From Drosophila persimilis (taxonomy: Eukaryota > Arthropoda > Insecta > Diptera > Drosophilidae): 64,000 nt of DNA. This document shows, piece by piece, positions 53,632 to 64,000 of this stretch. A program made the translations under genes and the position numbers. The stretch spans positions 10,478,001 through 10,542,000 of the forward strand of contig NW_020825289.1 in the NCBI RefSeq assembly GCF_003286085.1, in the 5' to 3' direction. The notes under the pieces are model-generated. The model saw only the letters and a program-made list of their open reading frames with translations. It did not search any database and was not told the DNA's origin. The stretch's first letter is position 1, and every line of letters begins with the position of its first letter.

Positions 53632-55461
53632 GCCTACAGTAATTATTTAAGGACATGCGGTTCGGCCTGAAATTAATAAACGTATTTTAGGTACAATTGT
53701 ATTATTCCGTTTAAATCATCGTGTTTATAGTCGTTTTGTATATTAATACGCATGTACGTATGTATGCACTTGTCTTAAGGCCCAAGTGATTTTAAAAATA
53801 TGTGTATATACATTTAAGAACACTGTTTTTCAGCCAATAATATTTTAAAAACGAATCGTGCTAATGTTCCGCGATAATTTTTTGTTTTAATTTGACTTGG
53901 ATGTTGCCTATATTTACCTTTGCAAAAGGCATACAATATTTCAATTCTTAAGCCACAAACACATATAAATGTATCTACATTTCAAGAAAACGGATTGGCC
54001 CCTGCCGATAGTTTGCCATCGCTTTCTGTGCGACCCTGTGCGATATACACGCCACAAATGTGAAAACATGTGAACATCCCAAATGGGATGGTTGAAACGG
54101 AACATGGCTGGATTTGTATACATTCGGGCAGTCTTCGGTTTTCCTTTACTTTTGCGAATTGGCAAACAAAAACAGAAAATACGCGATTTAAGAAGATTAA
54201 GACATCTTAGATGCATAACAAATTAAATTGCTAATTACATTTTGAATTATGGGTGGCGGAAAACAGTTTTCTTTACCCAGATGTTCAGTTACGCGCATGT
54301 TACGGGCACGTTTTTAAAAAGTAGATCACAAAATTTGTGTGCAAGTGAAAACCGGACCCTGCCTTAATATTTTCTGCAATTCTGATACAAAAATCTTCTA
54401 AGGATTTTTTACACCAGACTTTAAATAAATCTAGACCCAAACACAGAGATAGCGAGAGACACAAGGATAAATCAATATTGATCCCCATCTCCACAATGCC
54501 ATCCGTCAAACAGCTGTGTCACTATTTCTGCCATAACGATACTTACCAAAGCCACTTCTAGCCACAAAGCCAAATCATATTGGTATACTATAGTTCTTCC
54601 TGCAACAAGTTCGACTACATAGCCCGACTAGAATATATGCTTCTCTCGCTCAAACCGCCTGATTTTACCATCATGTCCCACTCTGTTGTAAAATAAATCT
54701 ATACATTTATACCATGGATACTGAAGTAGCTAACACAAATTAAACCATTATAGGTATAACTATAACAAATTAAAAAGTATTGCAATAATAATAAGCAACA
54801 TTAATGAAGCCATTAGCTACAGTAAGCTACCACTTACTTCACTCGTGATTAATTTTATAGTTATTTCCTCCGATAGCAGAGTATAACATCGATGTTGCGA
54901 GAATTATTTCAATTCATGTGTTCCATTGAAATGCATTTGACGCCGCACCCTTGACTGAATGATTTAGTAAGTGCCGTATGAATTTGTAATCAAAATATGG
55001 TGTTTGAAACTGTTGCTTGAAAACAAACTACAGTTTTCGTTTATATTTTATGTAATTAACAATTTATATTTTGCAAAGTATAGATTTATGTGATTAACTC
55101 ATATGTTCAACTCGTCCAGTCCACGTGTATTTGTGTATGTATGTTATATTCCAAGTGCATGAACACTCGCTTCGATGTTTGTGAAACTATAAATAGTTTT
55201 GAAGAATATTTTGGTTGAAGCGACTATTGAGTTTTTATCCACATCAATATACATAACTTCATCGGATCCTAGATGGATTTAAGCAATTAATACCAATTTA
55301 ACTCAGTTGTCGGCCCAAGTGTACATGCGGACATACATGCATAATAACATATTTATCTCTGCTGAAGTATGCCGAAATCTAAAACACTTATTTTTTTAGC
55401 ATTAGAACAACACTCACATATACCATTTACTATTTCTTCTTACAGATAACATATACCTAAA
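53632..55461. other. Divergent region between Chip and MAN1
   Basis: 1.8 kb holding leader exons of both genes. For MAN1 an acceptor (TTCTTCTTACAG) ends at 55445, so a non-coding first exon lies upstream. An ATCGATG core lies near 54890. Exact leader exons and start sites cannot be fixed by reading. No coding gene or known transposon was recognised. Confidence 0.5.
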
Positions 55462-57402
55462 ATGTCAACGGAAAGCTTAAGCAGCCTGAGCGACCTCGAA
55501 CTGCATAGAAAGCTGATTCAATGCGGATTTCCAAGCACTCCTGTGACGGAAACAACCAGAGCGGTTTTAATTCAAAAGTTAAAAAAACACAAAAAGGCGG
55601 AGAAACTAAAGAGAAGAAGTACCAAGTATGCCCTGTACTCTCCAGAGCAGCGCGAGCAACCTATATTTAAATATCCACAGCGTTTGTCTGCTGTAGACAA
55701 CAACAACGACATTGAATTGTGCAGAAATCCTTCAGTATTTAACCAGCGTAACTACGACGAGCCCGATTTAAACACACTGCAAATGTCGCCTTCCAAGATG
55801 TATGCCCCACCACCTGTTGTGGCAGCCAATTACGATAGTGAGTGCATGCCGCACAATATGAATATGAATGGCACATACCGCCCACAGTGCTCCATGCCCT
55901 TCTCGATTGACTCGTCCAACAGCTATGCCAAGCAGAGTGGAAAAGTAAAAATTTCAGATGGAGGCGTGGTTAATAGATTGCTAAGCTTTCGGGACACCAC
56001 ACTGCAGAGGAAGATCAGTCCCAAAGTCACGCACGCTGCTCAAATGTCGAGGATGCCGCAACCAAGGAATGGAAAATTTAAACGTTTCGTCTTATCCGAT
56101 CTTAAGTCGTCTTTTAAAAACCCTGATATTAGACAATACATCATACCACAAATGCTGATTGGTCTCTTGGTGATATTTCTGGCAATAATTACAGTCCTCT
56201 ATACGAGCAAGAAATTCGATCAGAGCCCCATGGACAAAACAGCATTGAAGTATACATTGTGTAACCAAAATGACTTGCAATTGGCCACCGAGAAGGTGCA
56301 CTGCATAGGAAAAGAATCTTTAAAGAGTTCGTTGCTCATGAGTGAGGAACTTTTTAAGCGCTTGAACGAGCGAGCCAGGCTCCATCACTGTACAGATGCC
56401 AGCCAGTCGCCAAGCCTTGACGTGAGCGAGTTTGTCAGAGAGCTAGTCATTAATAGCAAGACTCCGAGGGCGAATATGGAGAGCAATCTGCTGGCCATTC
56501 AATACCTAATCTCGGAGAATCCGCAATGGATGATAAACATTTTGGGTACAACGGGCTCGGCCAACACTCTGGAACAGGGCTCCTACTTTGAACTGTCTGA
56601 ACCAAATCTGCCTCTCAAGTGCGTTGTTTTTAAGAAAATTAAACGCTTTTTTGCAGTAATGGGTACTCTCATACTGGTGGTATTCGGCGTCCTCATGGTC
56701 TATTTTGGCATAGTAGTGTATCGCATGCAACAAAAGAAAGCCCTGGTTGCTGTGGACCAATTAACAAAAGACATCATACAAGAACTGAAAAACCAGAGCT
56801 TGCAGTCTGAAAGCCCTGAACTGACATTGAACCAGCTGCAGGAAAAGCTTGTGCCTTCGGAGAAACGCTCTAAGCAACTATCGTATTGGAATAAAGCCAT
56901 CAAGATGTTGGAGAAGATCGATAGTCGGGTGCTGTTCGGCATGGCCTTACGAGACGGGAAGACACTGCGCACCATTGCCTGGAACCGGAACTTGGAGAAA
57001 AATGAATTGGGCAAGAAGTGGCAGATTTCCGCACTCGATAATTCAAACAAAATTGCGAACCCACCGACACCCTGTCTGAAGGTCAGGCACATGTTTGATT
57101 TGACAGAAGTCGAACAACCCAACTTGAAGCAGTCCATCGTGGAGTCAATCATTGAGAAGGTCGGACCCCGCTGTAAGATATGTGACGTGCAACTGGATAT
57201 ACAGTCGTGCTGCGTCTATATCCGATGTGCAACTGAGGAGGACGCTGGCATGATACACAATGAAATCAATGGATGGTGGTTCGACAATCGCCTAATATCG
57301 ATTAAATTTCTAAGACTTGAACGCTATCTAAGCCGTTTCCCAAAACCAGCAGCCGAGCCCCCATATTTTCTTCCACACGAGGCAGCCAACACTCACTCAT
57401 AA
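55462..57402 (+). CDS. MAN1: MAN1, LEM-domain inner nuclear membrane protein
   Basis: Inner nuclear membrane protein that tethers chromatin through BAF and restrains BMP/R-Smad signalling (family knowledge). Single coding exon, 646 aa. N-terminal LEM domain at about 1-45 ([21 protein letters not shown]). Nucleoplasmic region to about 225. Two membrane segments at about 228-250 ([17 protein letters not shown]) and 396-420 ([20 protein letters not shown]), enclosing the luminal domain. The C-terminus has the winged-helix MSC region and an RRM-like fold ([14 protein letters not shown]...[13 protein letters not shown]). The domain order is complete. Just upstream is the acceptor of a 5' UTR intron (55445). 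Confidence 0.95.
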   Translation: MSTESLSSLSDLELHRKLIQCGFPSTPVTETTRAVLIQKLKKHKKAEKLKRRSTKYALYSPEQREQPIFKYPQRLSAVDNNNDIELCRNPSVFNQRNYDEPDLNTLQMSPSKMYAPPPVVAANYDSECMPHNMNMNGTYRPQCSMPFSIDSSNSYAKQSGKVKISDGGVVNRLLSFRDTTLQRKISPKVTHAAQMSRMPQPRNGKFKRFVLSDLKSSFKNPDIRQYIIPQMLIGLLVIFLAIITVLYTSKKFDQSPMDKTALKYTLCNQNDLQLATEKVHCIGKESLKSSLLMSEELFKRLNERARLHHCTDASQSPSLDVSEFVRELVINSKTPRANMESNLLAIQYLISENPQWMINILGTTGSANTLEQGSYFELSEPNLPLKCVVFKKIKRFFAVMGTLILVVFGVLMVYFGIVVYRMQQKKALVAVDQLTKDIIQELKNQSLQSESPELTLNQLQEKLVPSEKRSKQLSYWNKAIKMLEKIDSRVLFGMALRDGKTLRTIAWNRNLEKNELGKKWQISALDNSNKIANPPTPCLKVRHMFDLTEVEQPNLKQSIVESIIEKVGPRCKICDVQLDIQSCCVYIRCATEEDAGMIHNEINGWWFDNRLISIKFLRLERYLSRFPKPAAEPPYFLPHEAANTHS

Positions 57403-57631
57403 AATACAAATCTTCAACTAGATACTTAAGTTATTAAATGCGAATTTGTTTTTACATGTAGTAAATGTGTTTCCTCCTTTTTTAAAGTCTATTTATGTGG
57501 TTTCCCCGGGACCGGCCAGGGGCGGGTATGGGTGCACTCTAGAAATTATTGGTACAATTTTGATTGGCTTTTCATCAACAACCTTTTCATTGTATAAAAA
57601 AGTTACAAACACATGTTAATAATAGAATTGG

Positions 57632-58501
57632 CTATTGCTTCGATAAGGAATTCGAGGACAGTGCACTTTCTCCTGTTTCCAAATGTTTAATGAGACGATA
57701 TAATGCTGCTGCTTCCTTAATTTTGCTAAAGCCAACGCAGAAGGCCTCAATTTCAATGAACAATTCCTGCAATTGATTGAATGTAATATTAAAGCCATAC
57801 TAAATCGATAACTCCGTCACTTACCTTGACGTTAACGATCTTATTTCGAATTAAAGACTGTAGAAACACACATACTAGCCGTACCAGACGGGACTGCATG
57901 TACTTATCTTTGACTGTTTCACAGGTTGAGATGCAATTGCTGATGTACAAATGAATGAACTCTGTGGGTAGAGGACCAGACGTTGTTAATCTGAGTAGGG
58001 GGAAAGGACGAGACAGAGTTAACTTAATGTATAAATAGTGAATTTTTTGTGACAAACTTACCTGTTGACCACCTCCATGGAATGCAACGTTATGTCCATA
58101 TTAACCAATATGTTAAAGTACTCTGTAATATCCGAGGTCATCATCAGTCTTAATAAGATTTCGATGGAAATGAGTGGATTGTTTTCAACCAGCAGGGGAA
58201 GCTATAAAAGACATTTGGCTATCAATCAACACAATTTCAATGAAATGAAACATACCTTTGCAGGTGTCAATCCATATTGGTGCGTAATGTCGGAGTTCTG
58301 TTTCAGCAAATCATCAAACAGTATCTGTTGATCCTGAAGACTTAGAGGCTGTATAAATGCTTGTTCAATAAGGAGCTTTGTATTGGGGGTAACATAATTC
58401 GATTTGTCATATAATATTTTCAGTTTTCCACTGTTTGACTGATTTATCCACAGCAATTCGTCTTCAAAGTCCATTAATGGGGGGGCGATAGATAGAAACA
58501 T
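57632..58501 (-). CDS. Not11: CCR4-NOT complex subunit 11 (C-terminal domain only)
   Basis: Subunit of the CCR4-NOT deadenylase that acts with NOT10 (family knowledge). Four coding exons: 58256-58501, 58062-58201, 57825-57990, 57632-57766, in phase, 228 aa. The sequence covers the conserved CNOT11 C-terminal domain: [95 protein letters not shown]. The vertebrate protein is about 510 aa with an N-terminal half. None of that half was found upstream before IntS1 begins on the other strand. The start at 58501 is the first ATG before the conserved block. Confidence 0.88.
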
Positions 58502-59094
58502 GTTTGAGTACAGTACTGATATTATGATGGAGCTCCAACTATAATTAATCTATCTTAATAATATTGTGTAGAAATTTTTGTATAAACAATGTAAGATGCA
58601 GCTTAGAGTGACCTTAACTGGAGAGCTACAAAACGGCACCGCATCTTCAGTGAAATATTCGGAACGAAACACAAGTCACTTTTCACAATAACATGTTCAC
58701 ATATTCACAGTTAAAAACGAGCAATTAAATCTAAAAATGCTTCTACTTATATAGACGGGTTGTTAGAAAGAAATCCAATTAATTGCTGTAAAGTTTATTC
58801 TTAAAAATTCACTTGTAAATTACTAGACTCAAAAAACAAAAAAGACAAATAACTCTTATTTGTTAATTAGCGGAAGGACTTTATGTATTCAGATTTACAA
58901 CATTCAGAAGACATTTTTACTATGATGTTAATAGCAACAAAGTTTATGTATGAATGTGTATTTATTCCATCGTTTCAAAGTCGTCCCAACAACGTGGAAC
59001 CCGTTGGTACACTTCTGCTCTCCAAACTGCCACTGTCGCACTTCATGGAAGCTGGTCACACCTGATGTGTTAATCCTCATAATAAAGTAAAAAA
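58502..59094. promoter_or_regulatory. Divergent promoter region, Not11 / IntS1
   Basis: Contains AGAGTGACC at about 58605-58613 (minus strand GGTCACTCT, Motif 1-like) upstream of Not11. GGTCACACCT at 59053-59062 lies about 35 bases before the IntS1 start. No TATA box. No exon encoding the missing CNOT11 N-terminal half was seen. Confidence 0.55.
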
Positions 59095-62000
59095 ATGGAT
59101 CGCGGAAAAGGTGGATCGGGTAGATCACAGAAAAAGGTGCCACTTGGTGGGGAACTGTTTGCGCTTGGAACAAAGAGCTGTCGAGATGATCCAAAATCCA
59201 AAATTATTCCCATTAAACCCATATTGTCATCAGAAAGAAAGCGGGAAGCATCGTCCGCCCTAGGAAATCCATCCAAACGATTCCGAGGAAATCTGAAAGA
59301 TTCTGGAGCGGACACCTCCACTGGCAGTAGTCAATATGAAACATGGGAACAGTTTGCCGTCGAATGCGACTTGGAAAATATTATTGAAGCCATATATGCA
59401 GCACTGGAGCAAAACGACACTGATTCCGTGGGTAGACTAGTATGTGGAGTCATAAAGCACACGACAACAAATGCATCCAGATCCAAGGTGGATAATATTG
59501 GCATTCTTGCCCTGATATACGTGGCGAAACTGCAGCCACAAGTATTCTGCACAGATATCGTTGCCTTCGCTCTGTTGTCCTTTTTGCGTCGCGAAGCCAA
59601 TGTTAAGATGCGGTACAATACTAATCTGCACATACTGTTTACGAACCTGCTAACCAGGGGATTTGTGGACGTACCGCAGTGGCCAGAAGTACTGCTGCGA
59701 ACGTACATCGACGATGCTGTCAACGAGCGCTACTGGGCGGACAATGAGTACTGTGCGTCCTACGTTAAGAATGTTTGCGCAGCTTTCAAAACACGCACTC
59801 CCCACCTAAGCCTACTCCGCTGGGATGCGAGCACGGCCATACCCTCGGCTCACAGGGATAGTGTTACCATCGACGACGACTCTGGAGATAATTCGACGCA
59901 AAGTCTAGATGCCAGCCCCTTAAATTCCGAGCTAGAGCCGTTGCCAGACTCAATTGGCGCCGTCAAGGCACGATTCAGCGATGAGACTGTTCAGAAGCAT
60001 GTCAGCGAAGCGATTCGGGACCAGTTGAACAAACGCCAGCAGCAGGATAATTACACTAGGAATTTCCTGAAGTTCCTCTGCACCACGTCAGGCATAGCCG
60101 AGGTTCGCTGCCTGAGTATTTCCCGCCTGGAGCTGTGGATACACAATGGCAAGCTCGTAAAGTTCGCCCAGCAACTTCTCTCGTATATCTGCTTCAACAT
60201 TAAGGGGCGCAACACTCAGGATAACGAAGTTCTTTTGGTGTTGGTAAAAATGCGTCTAAAAACTAAACCCCTGATCAATCATTATATGTCCTGCCTCAAG
60301 GAAATGATCTACTTGCAGCCCGATATATTGGGCACTGTCATGAAGCTGGTGGTTCAAAACGAGCTTTCAAACACCAGAAACCCAAACAATATGGGAATGC
60401 TAGGTGAGCAAACAGTTTTACTAAACATTACCTTTTATTTATACTCTTCTTTTTATAGCCACAATGTTTCAAACATCTGCGGACCAATCGGCTGCAAATC
60501 TGGCCGAAATTTACCAGGAATTTCTACTACAGAGGGACGATTGCCTGAGGACATTACGGGTCTTCTTGAGGGAGCTTGTGCGCATGCTGCGCTTCGACGT
60601 GAATCTAGTTAGGTTCTGCAAAACATTTCTTAGCGAACGAGAGGACCTCACCCCGCAAATAGAACAGTTTGAGTTCAAGGAGCGCATATTCCATTCAATG
60701 GTAGACATTGTATGCCTCTGCATGTTCCTTTCGGCCACACCGCAGGCGCGTGAGGCCAGCCTCTCGCTGAAGAACAATCGCGATGTGAAAAATAACCAAG
60801 CCCTGCTCAAGCTGTATAACCAAATGGGACAGATTCAACTGGACACGGTGTCGTGGATGTACGAAACGGTGCCGAACGTTTTCAAAATAACTGGCATTGA
60901 GTACCACCAGGCGCTGCACAAGCTGCTCCTGCTGGACACACCCGAGCAGTATTCACGGTGCGATCAGTGGCCCTCGGAGCCAGAGCGGGTGGCCATATTG
61001 CGGATCATCTCGGAGACGCCCATTCACGAGGAGACCCTGCTGCGCATTATTTTGATTGGAATCACCAAAGATATACCCTTTTCGATTGCCAACACCTTCG
61101 ATATATTGTTTTTGGTTATCAAGCGCGTTTCTGGAATGAAGACCAGCAATATTCCCGCCGTGCAGGCCAATAAGTTCGACATAATAGACTTCCTGTTTAA
61201 TATGTCCGAATACCACCATCCGGAGAACATTCGACTGCCCTCGGACTATGAGCCCCCAAAGCTGGCCATCATTGCCTTTTACTGGAAGACCTGGCTGATT
61301 CTACTCATGATATCCGCCCACAATCCCTCGACATTTGGGGCCTTCTGCTGGGATCACTATCCCACAATGAAAATGCTGATTGAGATATGCATCACGAGCC
61401 AGTTTGTGAATACCGCGGCCAGCAAGGACGAGTTGCAGGTAAATTGTAAACAAAACACTAGCATTTCCATTATCCGATTATCCCTCTTGACATTTACAGA
61501 TAATGACTGTGGAAAGAGACCATATCCTGCAGTTTGAAACATATTTGGCGGCGCAAACGTCTCCGAATGCAGTCATTACGGAGGAGAACGCAATTCTGAT
61601 TACCCAGCTAATGCTAATGGCTCCGCTGGGTGCACCGCGCAAGGTCCCGTCTATGGTATTGGATCAAATGAAGTTCCTCAATCAGACCTACAAGCTCGGC
61701 CACTTGTTCTGCCGCTGTCGCAAGCCCGACCTGCTGCTGGACATAATTCAAAGGCAGGGCACCACTCAGTCGATGCCGTGGCTGTCGGATTTGGTTCAGA
61801 ATAGCGAGGGAGACTTTAGTCACCTGCCGGTGCAGTGCCTGTGCGAGTTCCTCCTATTCAATGCAGTTAATATTAACGAGGAGAACAGCCGTGATGCTGA
61901 ACTGGTGAATTTCCTGCGCAATTTAACATTTGACGCCAGCCTCAACCATCAGATCGTGTGCGAGCTACTTGATTATATATTCAGACGGCTCTCCTCCACT

Positions 62001-64000
62001 GTGAAGCAGTCGCGGGTGGCCGCTCTTTCCGGCCTCAACATCATCTTCAGGCACTCGGATGACTACGAGCATGAATGGCTATTGAAATCGATCCAGCAGA
62101 TACCGCATTTCTTCGAGGTGAAACCGTTTATAATTCCACAGCTGCGAGCTGCCTGCCAAGTGGAGAACTGCCCAGAGCTGATCATGGCCTACATTCAGTT
62201 CATTACGGCCCACACGATGGGCGATCCCGTGAACGAAATGCTCGACCATGTGATCGATATGGCCCAATTGATTGTGGAGCGCAGCACCATGTTCCAGCAC
62301 ATTATCATATCACAGGAGGACTATGACTATGCGCCAGACGATACTCGCATCCAGACGCTCAAGTGTTTGTTTGTCATGTTCAACAACTACATTATCAAGC
62401 TGAGGGAGTACCACGAGCCCTACGAGTGGACCGAGTACCCGGATCTGTTGATGGTACAGTTCGATGATGGCGTGCAGCTTCCTCTGCACATCAACATCAT
62501 ACACGCCTTTATTATACTGCTCACGTATTCGAACAACAACATGCCAGAGTCCATACCGATTCTGGATTACTGGTTTCCCCCCGGACGACCGGCGCCCGTC
62601 GCCTTTCTGCCCAGCATGCCGCAGGAGCAGGTGCAACTGCTGCCCGACTGGCTGAAGCTGAAAATGATCCGATCCTCGGTGGACAGGCTAATCGAGGCCG
62701 CACTCCATGACCTGACGCCCGACCAGATTGTGCTCTTTGTGCAGAACTTTGGCACCCCCGTGAACTCCATGTCCAAGCTACTGGCCATGCTGGACACGGC
62801 AGTGCTCGAGCAGTTTGATCTGGTCAAGAACGCCATACTCAACAAGGCCTATCTGGCGCAACTAATTGAGATTCAGCAGGCGCGTGGTGCCAAGAATGGA
62901 CATTATACGGTCCAAGCCCTCGACCTGCACTCCCATTCCCAGACGGTGCCGGATCTGCCCAGACTCAGTGTGATTATTCAGGAGAATATTGAAATTGGGG
63001 ACTATGATGCCAACGATGCCAGCAGTAGCAGAAGCATTAGCAACATCACCAGCAGCAACAACTTAACCAAACAGTTGGTTCAGAGGGTACTCACCCAGCC
63101 AGATCAGGGTTTAATTTGCCGCACCGATTGCCGGGATCTGATCCATCATCTCCTCGAAATCGTGATAAGTCCACATAGAAGCAGCAGCAACAACGATCTG
63201 CTGGCCACTGTAACCGAGGTGGTGGCCAAGCTGCCGCCCGATCGTAGCGTGGATTTTGAGAGGGCCATCATAATGAGTCGGCATGCCAGCACCCTGCTGC
63301 GGGCATTCTTCAGCTGTATGCTGCACCGCGACAGCTATCGCATTCTGGAGAAAAGCCTGCAAAAGAATTTCAAAATCTTCAGGCAAAATTTTAGCCTAGA
63401 TCTGAGCCTGCTGCAGAGCACTGAGCTGTATCACGATAGCCTGGTGTTTATGCTGCGAAACTCCCGGGACATTTACTTTCAACAGTTCAAGGGCAACAGT
63501 GCTTTATTGGCCAGGAAGAAGATCGTTAGGGACACCATCAAAAGTTTCGATGCACCGAAAATGGATAGCAGCAGCAGCATAAGCCACAGTTGCCACAATG
63601 AACAGATCTTCCAAAATGGTCTCTTTATCGATTGGCTATCTGAAGTAGATCCCGAAATAGTGTCCAGCCAGCTGCTGAAGGAGAAGTTCCTGTTCTCCAA
63701 GTCGTGCAGTGAGTTTCGATTCTATCTGCTGTCGCTGATAAACCACCAGACAAATTGGGACACCATCGAAAGGATAGCAGAGTTCCTGTTCAGGGAGTTC
63801 CGGGCAGAATACGATTATAGCACGGTACTTAACTATTTCGAGGCACTGACCACCAATCCGAAACTGTGGAAAGGGAGGGAGAAGTCCTCTTCCAAGAATG
63901 CCCGCCCCGATCCCTTTTTCCTGCTCAAAGACTCAGAGCTGGAGCCATTCACACATTTTATGCTGCACGAAGGAGTCTCCGAGATTAAGGTCGACAGCAG
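59095..64000 (+). CDS. IntS1: Integrator complex subunit 1 (IntS1), 3' end outside window
   Basis: Large helical scaffold of the Integrator complex, which cleaves snRNA and paused Pol II transcripts in the nucleus. Three coding exons in the window: 59095-60403, 60459-61438 and 61500 to the edge (still open at 64000), giving about 1596 residues of roughly 2050 expected. Phase is kept at both junctions (GCTAG|gtgag and TTGCAG|gtaaat). The N-terminus is basic and glycine-rich (MDRGKGGSGRSQKK), followed by alpha-helical repeats such as DLENIIEAIYAALEQND and WPEVLLRTYIDDAVNERYW. The DUF3677 region falls at about 350-430 (SGIAEVRCLSISRLELW). Ser/Asn runs interrupt the helices near residue 1270. The frame of exon 3 was read through with no stop. 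Confidence 0.93.

Overview
This window is Drosophila nuclear DNA, probably Sophophora and near the melanogaster group. Coding exons are split by short GT-AG introns, intergenic DNA is AT-rich, and the promoters carry fly motifs (DRE TATCGATA, GGTCACACT). A DINE-1/INE-1 fragment is present. The recognisable genes (Phm, PAS kinase, Unc-89, Xxylt, Adk2, PebIII, HSPC300, Chi, MAN1, Not11, IntS1) match the gene set I remember from D. melanogaster 2R around 60A-60B. Several predicted proteins differ slightly in length from the D. melanogaster ones I recall, so I do not claim the species. No viral, bacterial or CRISPR content was seen.

Layout: Phm (-) holds an intronless three-LIM gene (+) in its largest intron. 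PAS kinase (+) follows, then a short OSBP-related protein gene (-). The giant Unc-89/obscurin gene (-, 36 coding exons, about 18.6 kb) comes next, then an SV2-like MFS transporter (-), a radial spoke head gene (+) and an EFCAB14-like type II membrane coiled-coil gene (-). Next are a possible small ORF (+), Xxylt (+), Adk2 (+) and PebIII (+). HSPC300/BRK1 (-) carries a decayed hAT transposon in its intron. A MADF gene (+), a second chemosensory-protein gene (-), Chip (-), MAN1 (+), Not11 (-) and IntS1 (+, cut by the right edge) complete the window.

Exons were built by reading splice sites and checking that phase stayed open across every junction. The joined lengths (Phm 359 aa, Unc-89 4210, Adk2 240, HSPC300 76, IntS1 more than 1590) agree with the families. 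Genes too split for long-ORF detection (HSPC300, the second chemosensory protein, Not11) were recovered this way.

The genes do not form one pathway. They are mostly housekeeping genes (WAVE complex, CCR4-NOT, Integrator, nuclear envelope, adenylate kinase) mixed with tissue-specific ones (muscle obscurin, ciliary radial spoke, secreted chemosensory proteins, neuropeptide amidation). The most notable non-genic structures are a hAT element with INE-1 nested inside it, and an inverted pair of copies of an unnamed repeat flanking Xxylt.
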